From Aphidius gifuensis (taxonomy: Eukaryota > Arthropoda > Insecta > Hymenoptera > Braconidae), in contig NC_057789.1 of NCBI RefSeq assembly GCF_014905175.1, forward strand, positions 7,502,001 to 7,566,000: 64,000 bases of DNA, read 5' to 3'. Positions 48,663 to 62,704 of the stretch are shown here, in pieces (positions within the stretch are counted from its first letter, which is position 1; every line of letters starts with the position of its first letter). A program made the translations under genes and the position numbers. The notes beneath the pieces were generated by a model that made no database searches, was not told the DNA's origin, and saw nothing but the letters and a program-made list of their open reading frames with translations.

Positions 48663-49529
48663 GATGATTCTTGATTGATCAAAAAGTAATTTAATTTATT
48701 TACTGTATTTTTTTTATTAATTAACAAAACTTTTAATAGAAAAATTATCACCAAATGATTTTAAGTAAATAATAGAATTTAGAAATAAATTTTTAAGAGA
48801 GTTGATTATTTTTTTAAGGAAAAAGTAACTGAACTATGAGACGGTCAGGACTTGACTGCGAGGCTTTCAGCAAAAACCAACAGCACTTGGACTTTTTATA
48901 CTGCTGCGCAAAAATATATAACATATTACAGTCATAAAATTACACAACAATTTGCATTAAATATTTATTAAAAAATAAAATAATTCATTTTATAAAATTA
49001 ATTTTTAAAAAACTTTAATTACAATAATGAAATTTTTAATTTTTTTTTTTTTAAATTTAAAAAGTATAATTACAACTGTAAATTAAAGATCTCTTAAAAT
49101 TTTCTTCAAATTAATTTTTAATTTCATTTAATTTAAATTTTTCGAAAAAAATTTTCACCCTGATTTTTCCGGTCGATTTAAAAAATCAAAAAACAATAAT
49201 AAAATTAATTATCAAGTGGGGATTTTACGCATGCGCATTACTTGTAATTTCCCCCTAAAAAAAATGATAAATTAATTTTACAATTAAAAAAAAAAATTAT
49301 AACAATACAAAAAAAAAAAAAGAAAAAACTTTTTAAAATTTTTTCGATCAATTTTCACGATTTTCATTTTTCACATTAACCTAGGGATTTTAATAAATTC
49401 TAGGAACATTAATCCTCCAAATTTTTTACCAGTTTAAAAAACTCTATTACAGCAATCACCGACAGATGTCATTGTTTTTTTTTTTTACAAATATGGCGTG
49501 AAGAGCAATGAGTGTGTACAAACATCGAA
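48663..49529. promoter_or_regulatory. Divergent promoter region of TDO and Mnk isoform A
   Basis: 0.87 kb between opposite start codons. A compositionally distinct patch at 48830-48900 is probably the TDO start region. ACGCATGCGCA at 49227-49237 is an NRF1/Ewg-like palindrome about 0.3 kb from the Mnk isoform-A ATG. Confidence 0.45.
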
Positions 49530-52500
49530 ATGGCCGGTCCAAACAGGGTATGTTATTCAATGTTTTAAACAATTAAGTAAATCAAGAATTGCATGATAAA
49601 TAAGTGTTAATAATTGCTTAATTAATTGATATTTCATTGAACTAATTGTTGTCAATTGTTTGTTATTTATTTATGTCAATACATAACCGTAAAATACGAC
49701 GCCACCGGACAAGGTTGTCGCCATATTTACAAATTACAGTACGCAACTCTCAATACACATAATAATAATAATAATAACAATAATATTATTATTATTATTT
49801 TGATCTAAATGTAAACATTGCCAATTTGTTATTTGTCAAATGAAAATAATTGCTCAATTGTTGACAATGACATGTCATGTCATTTATTCAGAGTAAAAAA
49901 TAACAAGTTTTTTAAATTTTTTTTCCTGTAATTATTGTCATCGTTTTATTACACATGATAGTTAAATACCAGAAATAAAAAAATTATGATAATTTATCTG
50001 TATTGTTACTCAGTATTCTATTTTTTATTTTAGATAAGAAAAAATATATTTTTTTTCTATTATTAAATAACAAGTTGGAGCTTTAATTTTTACGAAATCG
50101 AAATTATGGTTTTTAAATTATTGTCTAATTTATGATTAAATATAAAATTTATTTATTGTAAATTATTTAATATTTATGTTCATTTAGGTATTTAACATAT
50201 TGACATTACTGGTGACTCAAAAATGAGGTGATTGAACCATCCATTTCGTCATCTTCATAATGAGAACATTCAATTTATTACAACATTTATTTCAATTGAT
50301 TTATTTTTACTTTTTTTTTTTCATTGAAAAAAATATTTGGTAATTTTTATTATTGTGATAAATATTTGTCTATGATTTAGAATTATTGTTTTTTTATTTT
50401 TTTTTTTTTTTTATGCTTATTTGTTTATCAAGTTTTCTTTTGAGAATTTTAGACAAATTTTTGTTGAGCTCGGTGCCAAATATACTGCGCAGTCCCTCCT
50501 ATCAAGAAACTACGTAGTTTTATTTTTTTTTTAAAAACTTTTTTTGCTATTAGATTTTTGCTATGATGCATTAAAGCGAGAGGGTTATAAATTTTAAAAA
50601 AATGAAACAATGTTGGAGCTGTTTAATAAATTGTACACAAAAATATTTAACCCAATTTATTTGCGTCAAAGTTAAAATAGAAAATTAATTAATTGATTGT
50701 TATTAAATTTATTTATAAATTTTTATAAATTATTTCAATTTATGTATCATAAAGTATTTAATTTATTTTTTTCATATCAAAATTCTCCTGAGCTGTGAAA
50801 ATAAACAAAAATTTTCCTCATCGATATGAATTTTAAATTTTCATGATTACATAATAAACATTCCTTTTTTTTTTTTTTTCTTTTATCTTATCTGTATACA
50901 ATAAAACATATTTTTTTTTTTTTTAAAATACACACAGTATTAACAATTTTATTGCCTAAACTATAGAGCTATTTGAATTACGTTTCAAATAAATAGATAA
51001 TTTCTAATCTTAGATATTTCAAAGAGGGAGATGCTATTATAAAAATAGCATATTAAAAAAAAAATAATAACTGATAATCAATTCAATATGTGATAGCTTA
51101 AAATAATTTTAAACTTTGTATAATATAATTTTAAATAAAATCAGTGAAGGATATTATTTTATTTTTTAAATTTGGATTTTTTAATTTTATACTGAAAAAA
51201 TATATATAAAAATAGTCAATACTTTGGTTACTCATAACAAGGTCAATAATAAATAAATTCTTGATAATAAATAAAAAAAAAAATAATACAATTGATAATA
51301 ATATATAAATAAATCACTAAATTATAAATAAATAATTTTTTTTTTATTCAAATTAATATACCAAGTCTTTAAATAAATATTAAAAAAGATAAGAAAAAAA
51401 AAAAAAAATCATAATTACTATATTATTGATAAATAATATAAAATTTTTAATAAAAAAATAAAATTAATTAATCTAAAAATTTAATTATTATTAATTTTAC
51501 AAAATTAATATGTTTTTTTGATTATTCTATTTTTTTTTTTTTCTTTGTTTATTTTTAAATTGTGGCGTGTTTTAGTTGTTGTACTTATCATGTATTTAAA
51601 CATGAGATAATATATTTTTTTCTAAATAATATTATCAGTAAAAATATAAAAAAACATAAATAAAATAATTGCATTGATGCAAAGAATTTAAATCACATGA
51701 CTAAATGGTAGTATCAGGTGTTTCTAGTTATACGAGGTCAGTAAATAACTATTTTTCTAACGTCATAGATATTTTTAATAAATATAAAACAATTGTTCAT
51801 AACGCTGACAGCCTTGTAATACAATTTAATTATAAAATAATTAATTAAATATTTATCTTATCAATTATAGCCAAAATAAAATTTGTCTTAAAAATAATTA
51901 CAAGGTAGATATTTTTAACAAGCATTAAGTACAACAGGTCAATCAAGTTCATTGGCTTATTTTCAGAGACATCTATTTAAACTGATTCGAAATCTCTTCA
52001 ACTCTTTTGTTTTATTTTTAATTAATTAATTACAATCAACAATAAATAAATAAACAAAAACAAAATGATAAAATTTAACTAAAAATATTCTTAATAATTT
52101 ATTTCGATTGTTAGTAATCATTTCGAATTGATATATATCAAATTGATAAAATAATTTTTAAACAATTCTTTTAATTAAATATTATCTAATCATTTATTTA
52201 TTTACATGTTGTCAGCTGCGTTTTTTTTTTTTTGTTGTCCTTGAAATTTCGGCTCCACGTGTCATCAGATTTTTTTTTTACATTTTTTTTCATGTTTATG
52301 CGTGTTTAAAACACGTCTCAATCGGATAGTTTTTAGTTTCTTTTTTTTCCTTCTTTTTGTTTGTCTAAAGAAAAAAAAAAAATGTATTATCAATTGGCAT
52401 GATAGATATATTTATTAATAAATAAATAGTTAATTAAAAAATTGATATATTTTATATGAAATTACAGTTTTATATACTGCAGCGATTTTTAAGTTTTATT

Positions 52501-55500
52501 TTTGTTGTTCATTTCGAAGTTAAACAAAGACCGGTTTCGGTTGGTGGTCTCTGATTTTTATTTTTGGATATGTAATGTGCCTGCAATTTAAATTGCCTTG
52601 CTCTTTTTCGTATTTCAATGAAATTTTAAATATCACAACTTCAAATTGTCTCATGATTCCAACAAATAATTAACTTGCCTTTATTAATTCTTTTTTTTTC
52701 GTTAAATTATTCCTTTTTTTTTTCATTAATTAGCTATTTATTAATTAAAAAATAAACCCATTAATTTTATAAATATTATTATTATAATGACAACAAGTTT
52801 AATTATATTTTTTTGTTGTATTTTAGATTTTCGAGATGGACGATGAAGAGTTACGAGAAAAAAATGCTCGTAATGAAGAATCTGATGTTTTAACAGAATA
52901 TATTATTCAAGACTCAGCACCTGCTTTGCTTGGTAAGCAATTATTAATTTTTTAAAATTTGCAGCTTGCATGGGCTCATAAAAAAAAACATCATTTTTGT
53001 TTACCTCCATTGAAATAATTAAAAAAACAATAATTACAATTCAACTTGGAACAACAATAACATCCGCAAAAATCTACACCAATTTTTGGACAATTTTGGT
53101 TTTTTTTTATCAATTAAATTAAACTCTGATGAATATTTTTAATATTCATTAATGGATCCTTAAAGTATCTTCAAGATATCAATAAATATTTAAACCTTGA
53201 AAGGGTTGAATACAATATATAATGCCCACATGTTTTCGAAATATTACTACGCTACTGCTTGAAAATTTCTACCACTTGGTTGGTGTATACGAATAGACAC
53301 AAACATCATTTTCATAATTCCAAGTATTTGATAAAAATAATCATCTTTAAATACCTTATTTAAATTATAAATTATTTAAATTAACAGATTTACAAATATA
53401 CCCGGTCGATGTTGGGTGCGTGTTTATTATCAATCAAACACAAAAAATACATAATAAAATGATTAGATTCACCTCTTTGTAAATGTATGTCATATTAATA
53501 TATCCACAAATACATAAACCACGTGATTTTTATCTCATTTTAATTTATCAATAATAATTATTACCAAATGTATACCTTAATTATTATCAATTGTCCCTGA
53601 ACTTTTTCATAGCGAAACCAAGTACAAATAATTAACAAAAACAAAAATGAAAAAAATGAAAAAAACCATCAATTATTGATATAATATAAAAAATAAAATT
53701 ATTTTTATCAAGTTTTATTTGTTAATTGATTGATAAAAAATACATATGAAAATTATTTAAATTTTACATCATTTTTGTTGATCATTCGATTCAAGCTGCG
53801 TCATCCTGATTAACAGCTCAAATAATTTATTATTATTTGAGAATGAAATTTGCAATGATGATGATGAATAAGTGACTAAAAAAAAAAAATAATAAATAAA
53901 TAAAAAAGAGGATAGTGGAAGAGTGCCTACGTGACGCAAAGCAAGTAACACATATGGTATTCATGCACATTGGATTGTCTCTAAAATAACAAAATAATAT
54001 ATACGTGTGATTGGTATATTATTATTGTTAATGTGCAAAAAAAAAACGTGGTATATTTTAGTATATATACAGTGTATATTTGAGTTGAATTATAAAAGAT
54101 AAAAAAATATAATTTTTGTATGAATTATTGTGTCGGTTGAAAACGTGTAAATTCGGGTGAGCTCGGTTATATCGGATGATCAAGTGGTTGTAAAATGGGT
54201 GGGAGGGAGGAGATGGGTAAAGTGCTTCACCAAGGTCCAACATCGTCGTAGGCATTGAGAGGGGATACATAAAGACGACGACGACAATATCAACAAACAA
54301 AAAAAAATAATAGTCATAATAATAATACTCTCGCTGCGCAGAAAAATTTTACGGCCATCTTGATGTTTTTCAGTCGGAAACCAGCTGCCGAGTGTTGAGC
54401 ACGTTGAGCAGTGCGGGAAGGTGAATGTTAAGACCAGGCCAGATGTGCTAACCGGATTAATTTAATGAGCTTTCGAGCCAATTTAACAAAAGCTTATTGC
54501 AAATTATATTTGTAATAGCAACAGTGTCAAAAAAAAAAAATTATTTAAATATTTGTCATTTGTGTTAAAATTTTCATTCAAAAATCACAACAAAAAAGTC
54601 AAAATTTATCCGGTTGAAAGAGTGATTGTCATCAAATATTTGGTATCAACTATCTACAGCTTAAAATTAAAAATAAATTACACTAATTTTGTCTATAATT
54701 TGACAGAAAAAAAATAATAATTGTTTTTATCATTGGAGAAAGAGAAAACAGATTGGCTAGAAATAAAAAAAAATACTTTTTTCTACAACATCAGCAAGAG
54801 TCAAATTGCTGTGAGCGAAAAAAGTGCTGTGGAAAGAATCTGTGATAGTATTTATTGAAAATAATATTAAAGCTAAAAAAAAAAAAATATTTTAAATATA
54901 TTCTATATTTTGGATAAAAAAAAAAAAAATCAAATTAATCTGAGTTTGTCATTGTAAAGATTCGAAATAATCTAGATAGAAATTAGATATTTATTTACAT
55001 CTGTGATACACTGATATGTACATATAGCTCGTGTTGTTTAAATGATTAATATATTATTTTCATAATTAAACTTGTGCTAATATAAATATTGAACTAAAAA
55101 AAAAAAAATTAATTAAAGAAAGTGGTATATCTCATTGAATATCTGGAGAGAGTTTTTGCCGTCATTTTGAAGCTGATCAATCTGAAGCAGCAACACACAC
55201 ACATTCACCCACACACTATTAAAAAAAAAAATAAATTGCTAATTTTTTTTTAATTCAGTTAAATCAACACAGTATAAATTTAATTAATTTGTTTCTTGTA
55301 CATACGACTGACTATTTTTTTTAAAACAATTACTATTGTTCCGGGCGTGAGCGTAAAAAAAAAAATATACCTATAATTAAAGCTTAAATATAAACACACC
55401 TAAAAATCTATTAAAACGTAAATTCGTTATAGTTATTAATTATAGTGATTTGTGATTTATAACGGTTGTTTTTTAAATAATACAATATATAATAAAAACA

Positions 55501-58500
55501 ATAAGAAAAATGGTCGAGAAAATACCGGAAGAACGAGAGGACGAGCGTCAGGACGCTGTGAGAGGTAATATATTTTAACATCATCATTTACATCATCCAA
55601 TAATAATAATATACATTATATTTATCTCAAAATATGATTATTATTATGTATCATGTTTTTTTAATATTGTTTATATTAATCAATGATAAATTTAATATTT
55701 GTTTATAATTCTTTTCGCTTGAAAAAAAAAAAAAATACAAACATTGTTTTTTAATTGAAAAAATAATTACTCCGTTTATCAAATACATAATAATTATGAT
55801 GATAATTTTAATTGAAATATGCGGATATGAATTATTGATATCTAGGAGAAATAAATATAAAAAAAGTCAACAATGTTTTTGTTATTGCGGAAGTGTTGTT
55901 GTTTTTTTTTGTTTACTAAAGTTTGAAGATAGTTTTTTGAATGACTATTTTTTTTTGATGAATTAATTATTGCTTGATTTTTTATTGTTAATAATAATAT
56001 GTGAATATTGTAGGTGAGTTGGTCAATTTAAATGCGACATCTGCCCTAGTGTATACAAACTATTAGTGTGTTATGTTTGTGTGAATACATTGATGACGTT
56101 GGTGAAAATAAACCGGTAGAGAATTTCAAGATAAAGGATCCATCCAAATCCATCCATGGAACAATAATAGAAAAAAAATATATAAAATTTTGAGGGGAAT
56201 AGACAAGGGGCTTGTTGCGCATGACAAAAATCTATAAATCATTGTTAAATTGCATTTGAAGGGATAACCGTTACATGCATTTCGACAAAGAAATCTCAAT
56301 TTCATAGAAATCTCTAAAATCACTGTAAATTAACAATTTACATTTTGTATATTACAAAAAAAAATATGACAATTTTAGTGACATTGTTTTATTTAATTAA
56401 CTAATTTAAATATTTATTATTTAAATATTTTTTTTATGAATTACTTTCTAATTCTTTGTGGACATTTTTCATGGCTAAAAATAATAAATAGAAAATTTAA
56501 ACTTTTAAGTAGTTTAAAAAGTTAAATTACATTTTTATTATTCAAAAAAAAAAACATAGCAAAATTGTCGGTTTAAAATTCTTTTTACTATTCTATAAAT
56601 ATTAATTGTTTTTTTTTTTTTGTTTAGTTTATGTTGATTAGAAAAATGAAGCATCGAAATTTCTATCGTTTATTTAAATAATTTCGATGTTGTTTTTCGT
56701 GTGTAATGCAAATTTTTTGGCTATTTAAAATGGCGTAGTTTTTATTTTGTATGTCATCAAAGTATAAATCAGCCAAGCAAACAATTTATATGTATACAAA
56801 AGCATTTATGAGGGGCGAATCACTTTCAACTAGACAAAAGATTTCGAGTTGAAATGGAGTAGGTAGAGAGTAGTACATACACAGTCACATTTGCCCACTC
56901 TCATCAGTTAAATTATTGACTTTTTTTTTATTTTTCATTCTCAAACAATTAGCTAATAAATTGATTAAATAAAAAATAATTATTTTTATTCATTTAATTA
57001 ATTACTTTTTTCTCAGTGATTAATTTTATTGAAGAAAAAGAAAAATTATGTAAACGATGATTTGGTTGACTGCCAATGATTTAGCGTTTTTCTATTTCTA
57101 TTGTAAGAACCACAAGAATTTTTAATTTGATCAGCGAACATCGAACTTATTTTTCTTTATGCCTACATTATTATACCATGCAAAAGTCAATTTTTTAAAT
57201 ACAAAAATGACCTGAGAAAGTAACACTTCAAGTCTGGTGCATTCGGTTAAAGAACCGTTCCTTTTTTTTTTTTTCATTCTGAATATCTATAAAAATGTCA
57301 ATGACTTTGAGTGATATTTTATTTATAAACTTTTTCAATTATTTGCGTAATAAAGTTGTCCCAAATTATAATCATAAAAATAAAAAATTCATCGCTGCCA
57401 GACATCTAGACTGTTCTTCTTGCGTGGCAGTTATTTTTATTCAACAAAATTATTATTATTTTTCTTTTTATAAATATTATGAAATATATATAATTAAATG
57501 ACAATTTGAATTGAAAAAAAAATTATTTATAATCAATATAATTTCATATAATATTTAGTCTACTTTTTCAAAGACTGAATGTCGATGAAATTTAAACTTG
57601 ATGATGATTTAAACAAAAAATACTTATTTAGTAAATTAATATTTATGGAGTATTATTTTTTAAAATAACAAGTAGGACTAGAATTTATTATTCAAATAAA
57701 TAATCTATTATAATTTAATTTAGATGAATAATTAATTTATAAACAACATTATTAAAAATAACAAAATAATATTTAGCCTTTATTTTTGCAAACAATAAAA
57801 TTAATTAATGAATATTTAATTTTTAGATGACAGTAAATGCATTGAAGTAGCCTCAACAGGAGAATCACTGAGTTCAATTCAGGCAAGACAAGAGGAAGCT
57901 AGACGCAAAAGGCGCAGGAAGCAACGTACTGGCTCATCTCTTGTCTCATCATGCTTTCAAGGTATAATAAAAAAAAAACAACTTTTCAGTCATAACAAAA
58001 TAATCATTGCACACACCCAATAGTCTAGAACATTCAAAACAATTTTTTTTTTTTTTTATTACTATTGGCATATGTATGTACTGCATTAATTTATACGTGT
58101 TGGTGGTAAAGTTGTGTGTGTGTAAGTATTTTGCAAACACAACTATATACTGTATCGACTTCTAGAACGTTCCAATAGTAAATGTACATATTTGTTTTGA
58201 TATTTCTTATGCAAATATATACTGAAAATATTTTTAAATATATTCAACAATACTTGATGGCTATTTTTTAGTTGGCAGAAAATATTATTGAGTTGATAAA
58301 TAATGAATTAATTTATTGTTTTTTTTTTTAGAATTATATAAATTGACTGGAGAAGTTCTTGGTGAAGGTGCATATGCATCAGTACAAACATGTGCATCAC
58401 TTTACACTGATCTTGAATATGCTGTTAAAATAATCGACAAAATTCCTGGACATGCACGTACACGTGTTTTTAAAGAAGTTGAAACATTTCATCATTGCCA

Positions 58501-59806
58501 GGGACATCCTAATATTATTCAATTAATTGAATTTTTTGAAGACGATGAAAGATTTTATCTTGTTTTTGAAAAAATTAATGGTGGACAATTATTAAGAAGA
58601 ATTCAAGAACGTGTTCATTTCAGTGAAAGAGAAGCAAGTCAAACTGTTAAAGAAATTGCTGCAGCATTAAATTTTCTACACAAAAAAGGTAATAAAAAAA
58701 AAAAAAATTACAAAAAAAAAAAACAAATTTAATTAATTTATTGATTGTGTTGGTTAATTTGTTTATTTATTTTTTAAGGAATTGCTCACAGAGATTTAAA
58801 ACCAGAAAATATATTATGTGTAAATCTTGATACATTAACACCAATTAAAATATGTGATTTTGATCTTGGATCTGGTATTAAATTTAACAATACATTATCA
58901 AGTCCAGTAGCAACACCACAATTATTAACACCAGTTGGTAGTGCTGAATTTATGGCACCAGAAGTTGTTGAAGCATTTATTGGTGAAACAAGTTATTATG
59001 ATAAACGTTGTGATTTGTGGAGTCTTGGTGTTATAATGTACATATTATTATGTGGATATCCACCATTTTATGGTAATTGTGGTACAGAATGTGGTTGGGA
59101 AAAAGGTGAAAATTGTCAAGCATGTCAAGAATTATTATTTACAAGTATACAAGAAGGAAGATATGATTTTCCTGATCGTGAATGGATAAATATATCTGAT
59201 GATGCTAAAGATCTAATACGTGGTTTATTAGTTAAAGATGCACATCAAAGATTAAGTGCTGAATGTGTACTTAAACATCCATGGATTAATCCACCAGCTG
59301 GTGTTATGCTTGCTGATGATAGACCATTAATAACACCTGAAATAATAAGACGTAATAATTCAGCACGTGATTTATCAGCATTTGCTGAATCAGCAATGGC
59401 TGTTAATAGAGTTGTACATCAACATTTTTCAATGAATTTATATGATCTTAATGAAAATATTGAACCACGTTTATCAACATCATCAACTGATGATGATAAT
59501 CATCCATATGGTCATATGTCTGATTCAGGAAGTGAATTATCAGAAAATAGTAAACATTGTGCAACACATTCATCAAGTGAATTTGAACCAACATCAAGAC
59601 GTAAATCATGCTCAATGACATCAGCAATTGATTTTTCTGATACAAAAATTATTGGTAAAAATCGTCTTCTTGGTAAGGAATCAATGAGTCAACTTTATGG
59701 TTTATCACCACCAAGTGAAAGTCGACTTATGCAGCGTCGTATTAAAGCACGTTCAAATATTCTTGAACGTAAAAGTCCAGCAATTGTCGCATCACCGAGT
59801 GGCTAA
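49530..59806 (+). CDS. Lk6: MAP kinase-interacting serine/threonine kinase (Mnk / Lk6)
   Basis: Kinase activated by ERK/p38 that phosphorylates eIF4E. Isoform A exons: 49530-49547, 52827-52932, 57827-57961, 58332-58688 and 58779-59806; 1644 nt, 547 aa. Isoform B replaces the first two exons with 55510-55564 (524 aa). Isoform A residues: a basic patch RRKRRRKQR (67-75) suited to nuclear import/eIF4G binding; Gly loop GEGAYASV (97-104); catalytic Lys119; HRDLKPEN (209-216); and DFD (232-234) instead of DFG, a Mnk hallmark. The activation loop has TPQLLTPVGS (Thr251, Thr256) before MAPE. A Cys-rich insert (CGTECGWEKGENCQACQ) matches the Mnk zinc-binding insert. The C-terminus has a MAPK-docking-like SRLMQRRIKAR. 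Large introns (3.3 and 2.3 kb) are A/T-rich. Confidence 0.94.
49548..52826. other. First intron of Mnk isoform A
   Basis: A 3.3-kb A/T-rich intron with a TAATAA microsatellite at about 49759-49800 and long poly-T/poly-A tracts. No gene or structured RNA could be supported. Confidence 0.5.
52933..55509 (+). promoter_or_regulatory. Internal promoter and leader region of Mnk isoform B
   Basis: The stretch at 54120-54460 is much less A/T-rich than its surroundings. It contains GGTGGGAGGGAGGAG-type purine-rich sequence and a TCAGTC initiator-like element at 54370-54375 preceded by T-rich DNA. The first coding exon of isoform B starts 1.1 kb further on, which implies a long A/T-rich 5' UTR. Assignment is inferred from composition and position. 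Confidence 0.4.
55510..55564 (+). CDS. Lk6: Alternative first coding exon of Mnk (isoform B)
   Basis: ATG in an AAAAATGG context, 18 codons beginning MVEKIPEERED, then G|GTAATAT. It ends in phase 1, identical to the isoform-A exon ending at 52932, so both join the exon at 57827 in frame. The product is acidic, unlike the isoform-A N-terminus MAGPNRIFEMDDEEL. Confidence 0.75.
55565..57826. other. Mnk intron upstream of the common exons
   Basis: 2.3 kb, A/T-rich. Patches at 56020-56330 and 57240-57430 have short spurious frames only. Confidence 0.45.
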
Positions 59807-62704
59807 ATATACTGTATATTATAATTTTATTTTTCTCGTCATTGAAAACGTTTCCTTCTCATTATTATTAATATTATTCTATAAATATTATTTTATTTTT
59901 TTTTTTTTGATCTTTGCAATTATTTTTTTCATTATTATTTCGTTTTTTTTTTTTTACTATTCATTCGTGGCTCATCGACAACGATAATTAATATATTGTA
60001 TATTTTTTTTTTGTATTATAAATTCGAAATAATATTTAATTATTAAAATCAATCATACATTTTTATTTTTCAAATCGTTTTTGTTATATTTTTTTTTTTC
60101 AATCAATATTCTAAAATTTTTCATTAAAATCATTTTCTGTTATATAATAAAATTAATTTAAATGATTATAATAATGATAAATTAAGCAAATGAAAAAAAA
60201 AAAAAAAAGGATAAATAAATCGTTAAAAGCCAATTAATTATTAGCCGCGAATATATTTATAAATATATTTTTTTGTCTGACGAATGTTTTCAAGTTTTAC
60301 GTAGAGAATAAATTTTGTTAAAGACAAAAAAAAATAAACAAAATACTTGAAAAATTTAGTACCTGTAAAATATATATTCGCGAAATGAGAAGTAATGTGT
60401 GAATGTACGATTATATTTCTAAGATCAGATGAGATTTATTATTAAAAAAAAAAAAAAAACAAAAAAAAATATTGAGAGTTTATTTGTCCGAATATTATTA
60501 TATAAAAATGAACTATTTAATTATGAAATAATAACTGTCGTGTATGTCGACTAGTCTCTTCCTTCCATCATTGGCAATAAATCGAAAAAAACTAATTTTT
60601 TTTTTAAAAATAAATTTAAGACCATGGCCAAAATTAAGTTTCACATATAATATAAATATTATCTAGATATCAAACAGTATTTTTCTGTTATGAAACAATT
60701 TCTTTTTATATTTTAAACATTTTTTTTTTTTGAAAAAGAAAACAACAAGAAAACCTTTTTTTGTTTCGATGAATTTTTAACATAAATAATTTTTTCATTC
60801 TTATTTTACCATTTTAAAAATTAATATCTTCGTTAAAATTGTTGACAGTTTTTCTTTTTTGTTTGTTTATTAATGATTATTGTGAAAAATAATTTGATCA
60901 ATTCAATAGAACCATTTTTTACTGATGGGGTGTATATTGTTTGACGTTATTCGAAATAATTAAATGTGTCAATAATAACAAGATTTACATTATTTTGTAA
61001 ATAATTCATATTGACTTTTATTTGTAACTTAATGTCTTTTTTTTTTCTTTTCTAATATCGAATTTTTCGTCATGGTTTATACACACATAAAAGAAAAAAT
61101 TTCAAATTTAAATTAAAACAAGTGGACAGTCATTCAAATATACTCTGATTATATAAATTATTATTATTTTTTTTTCTATGAAAATTAATCGAATCAGCTC
61201 AGTAGTATAATAAATCGTTAAATTATTAATCAAACTTGATGCTTGACTAATAATTATTTGTATATTTAAAATCTCAATAATATAAATAATTTTTATATAT
61301 AAAATGTCCACAATATTATTTTAATTTCAAGTATATTTTGTAATTAAAAAAACAATATAAAATTATCGTTTGTATAATATTAAATCAACATAATTAAACA
61401 AAAATTATAATACGAAATATCGTTATATAAATTTCATCGAAACTATATGCAAATAAAACTCTTTTAGTTATCAACAAAGAAAAAAAAAAAAAATATAAAA
61501 AACCAAAAAAAAAAAAAAATACGAATAATTGGAAAAAATAAAAAAAACAAATAGAAAAAAAAGATAAAAATTAAAAAAAAAAAAAAAAATCTTAGATTGT
61601 AATTATGTGAGTGAATGAATGTTAAAATGATGAACAATTGATAAAATTAGATTAAGAAAATTAACATGGCCATAATCGTTGATCTGCAAATAAGTTTTGG
61701 ATTTTTGTATTTTGTATTGTTTTTCACTGATGAAGAATGAAGGAAAAAAAATAAAAAAAACATTGTAATGAATGTGACATCATGACATGTCATTGAAAGA
61801 AAAAAAAATATTTTCTTTTTTTTTTTAAACAATAAATTACATAGCATTATAAAATGATAATTTGTTGCTGCTTTTTTTGTTAATTTGGATATTAAATCAT
61901 CTGAGAACCATGAAACAATAAAAAGCATCATCAAAAAATTATTAATTCATGCTGTTGAATCATTGAATGATGATGTGAGAATAAAAAGAAAAAAAAAAAA
62001 AAAATTAAGAATCAATGGTAGGAGTATATTTTTTTGTGACATTAAGAGTTTAATTTTTTATTGCAAAAATATTATAAGTAAACGATCAGTTGAAGCATGA
62101 ATAATAAATTATATAATATATATTAAAACCAAATTGCGATATATATGTAAATTCACCTCAAAAAATTTATTATGTATCGACTAGACTATCAAAAGTAATA
62201 AATTGAATACGACGTGGAAAGAATAAAACAAATCATCAATTTTTTCTTCTTTTATTTCTTTAAAATATTTTTCATTTTGTTTTTATTATTATTCATCAAT
62301 TTATCATTACCCAGTTAATAATAATTCCAACAAAAAAAAAGGCACTTACATTTTAATATTAATTGTTTTCCTTAAAAAAAAAAAATTTATTCACTTTTAC
62401 AAATTTTATTGAATCAATTTTTAATAAAGTAGCTTTGAGCTTGTTTTATCAACGATCATGAAAAAAATTAGAGAAGAAAATAGTCTCTAAATTTATGCAC
62501 AATTTATATCTCTTTTATAAATATATATTTTTTCTTTAACAAAATTCATCAAATATAATTTTCTATTTACGTTTGTGTTAAAAAAAAAAGAGTATTTTTC
62601 AGTGTAAAAATGTGCTTTGTGTTGTAGCTGATTTGTCACACATTTTAAGTAACACTTTTAAATATTTTACAATTGATCTTTAGAAGAAGAAAAAAAAAAG
62701 AAGC
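59807..62704. other. 3' flank of Mnk and convergent 3' flank of SKP2
   Basis: About 2.9 kb with many T-runs then A-runs (notably 61470-61600) and several AATAAA signals. The long 3' UTR of Mnk probably occupies the first part. No coding gene was recognised. Confidence 0.5.

Noticed and set aside
49530..52932. Exons 49530-49547 and 52827-52932 as a separate gene
   Set aside because: The exit phase and strand match the Mnk common exon at 57827, no other downstream plus-strand exons exist before it, and no stop is reached at their end.
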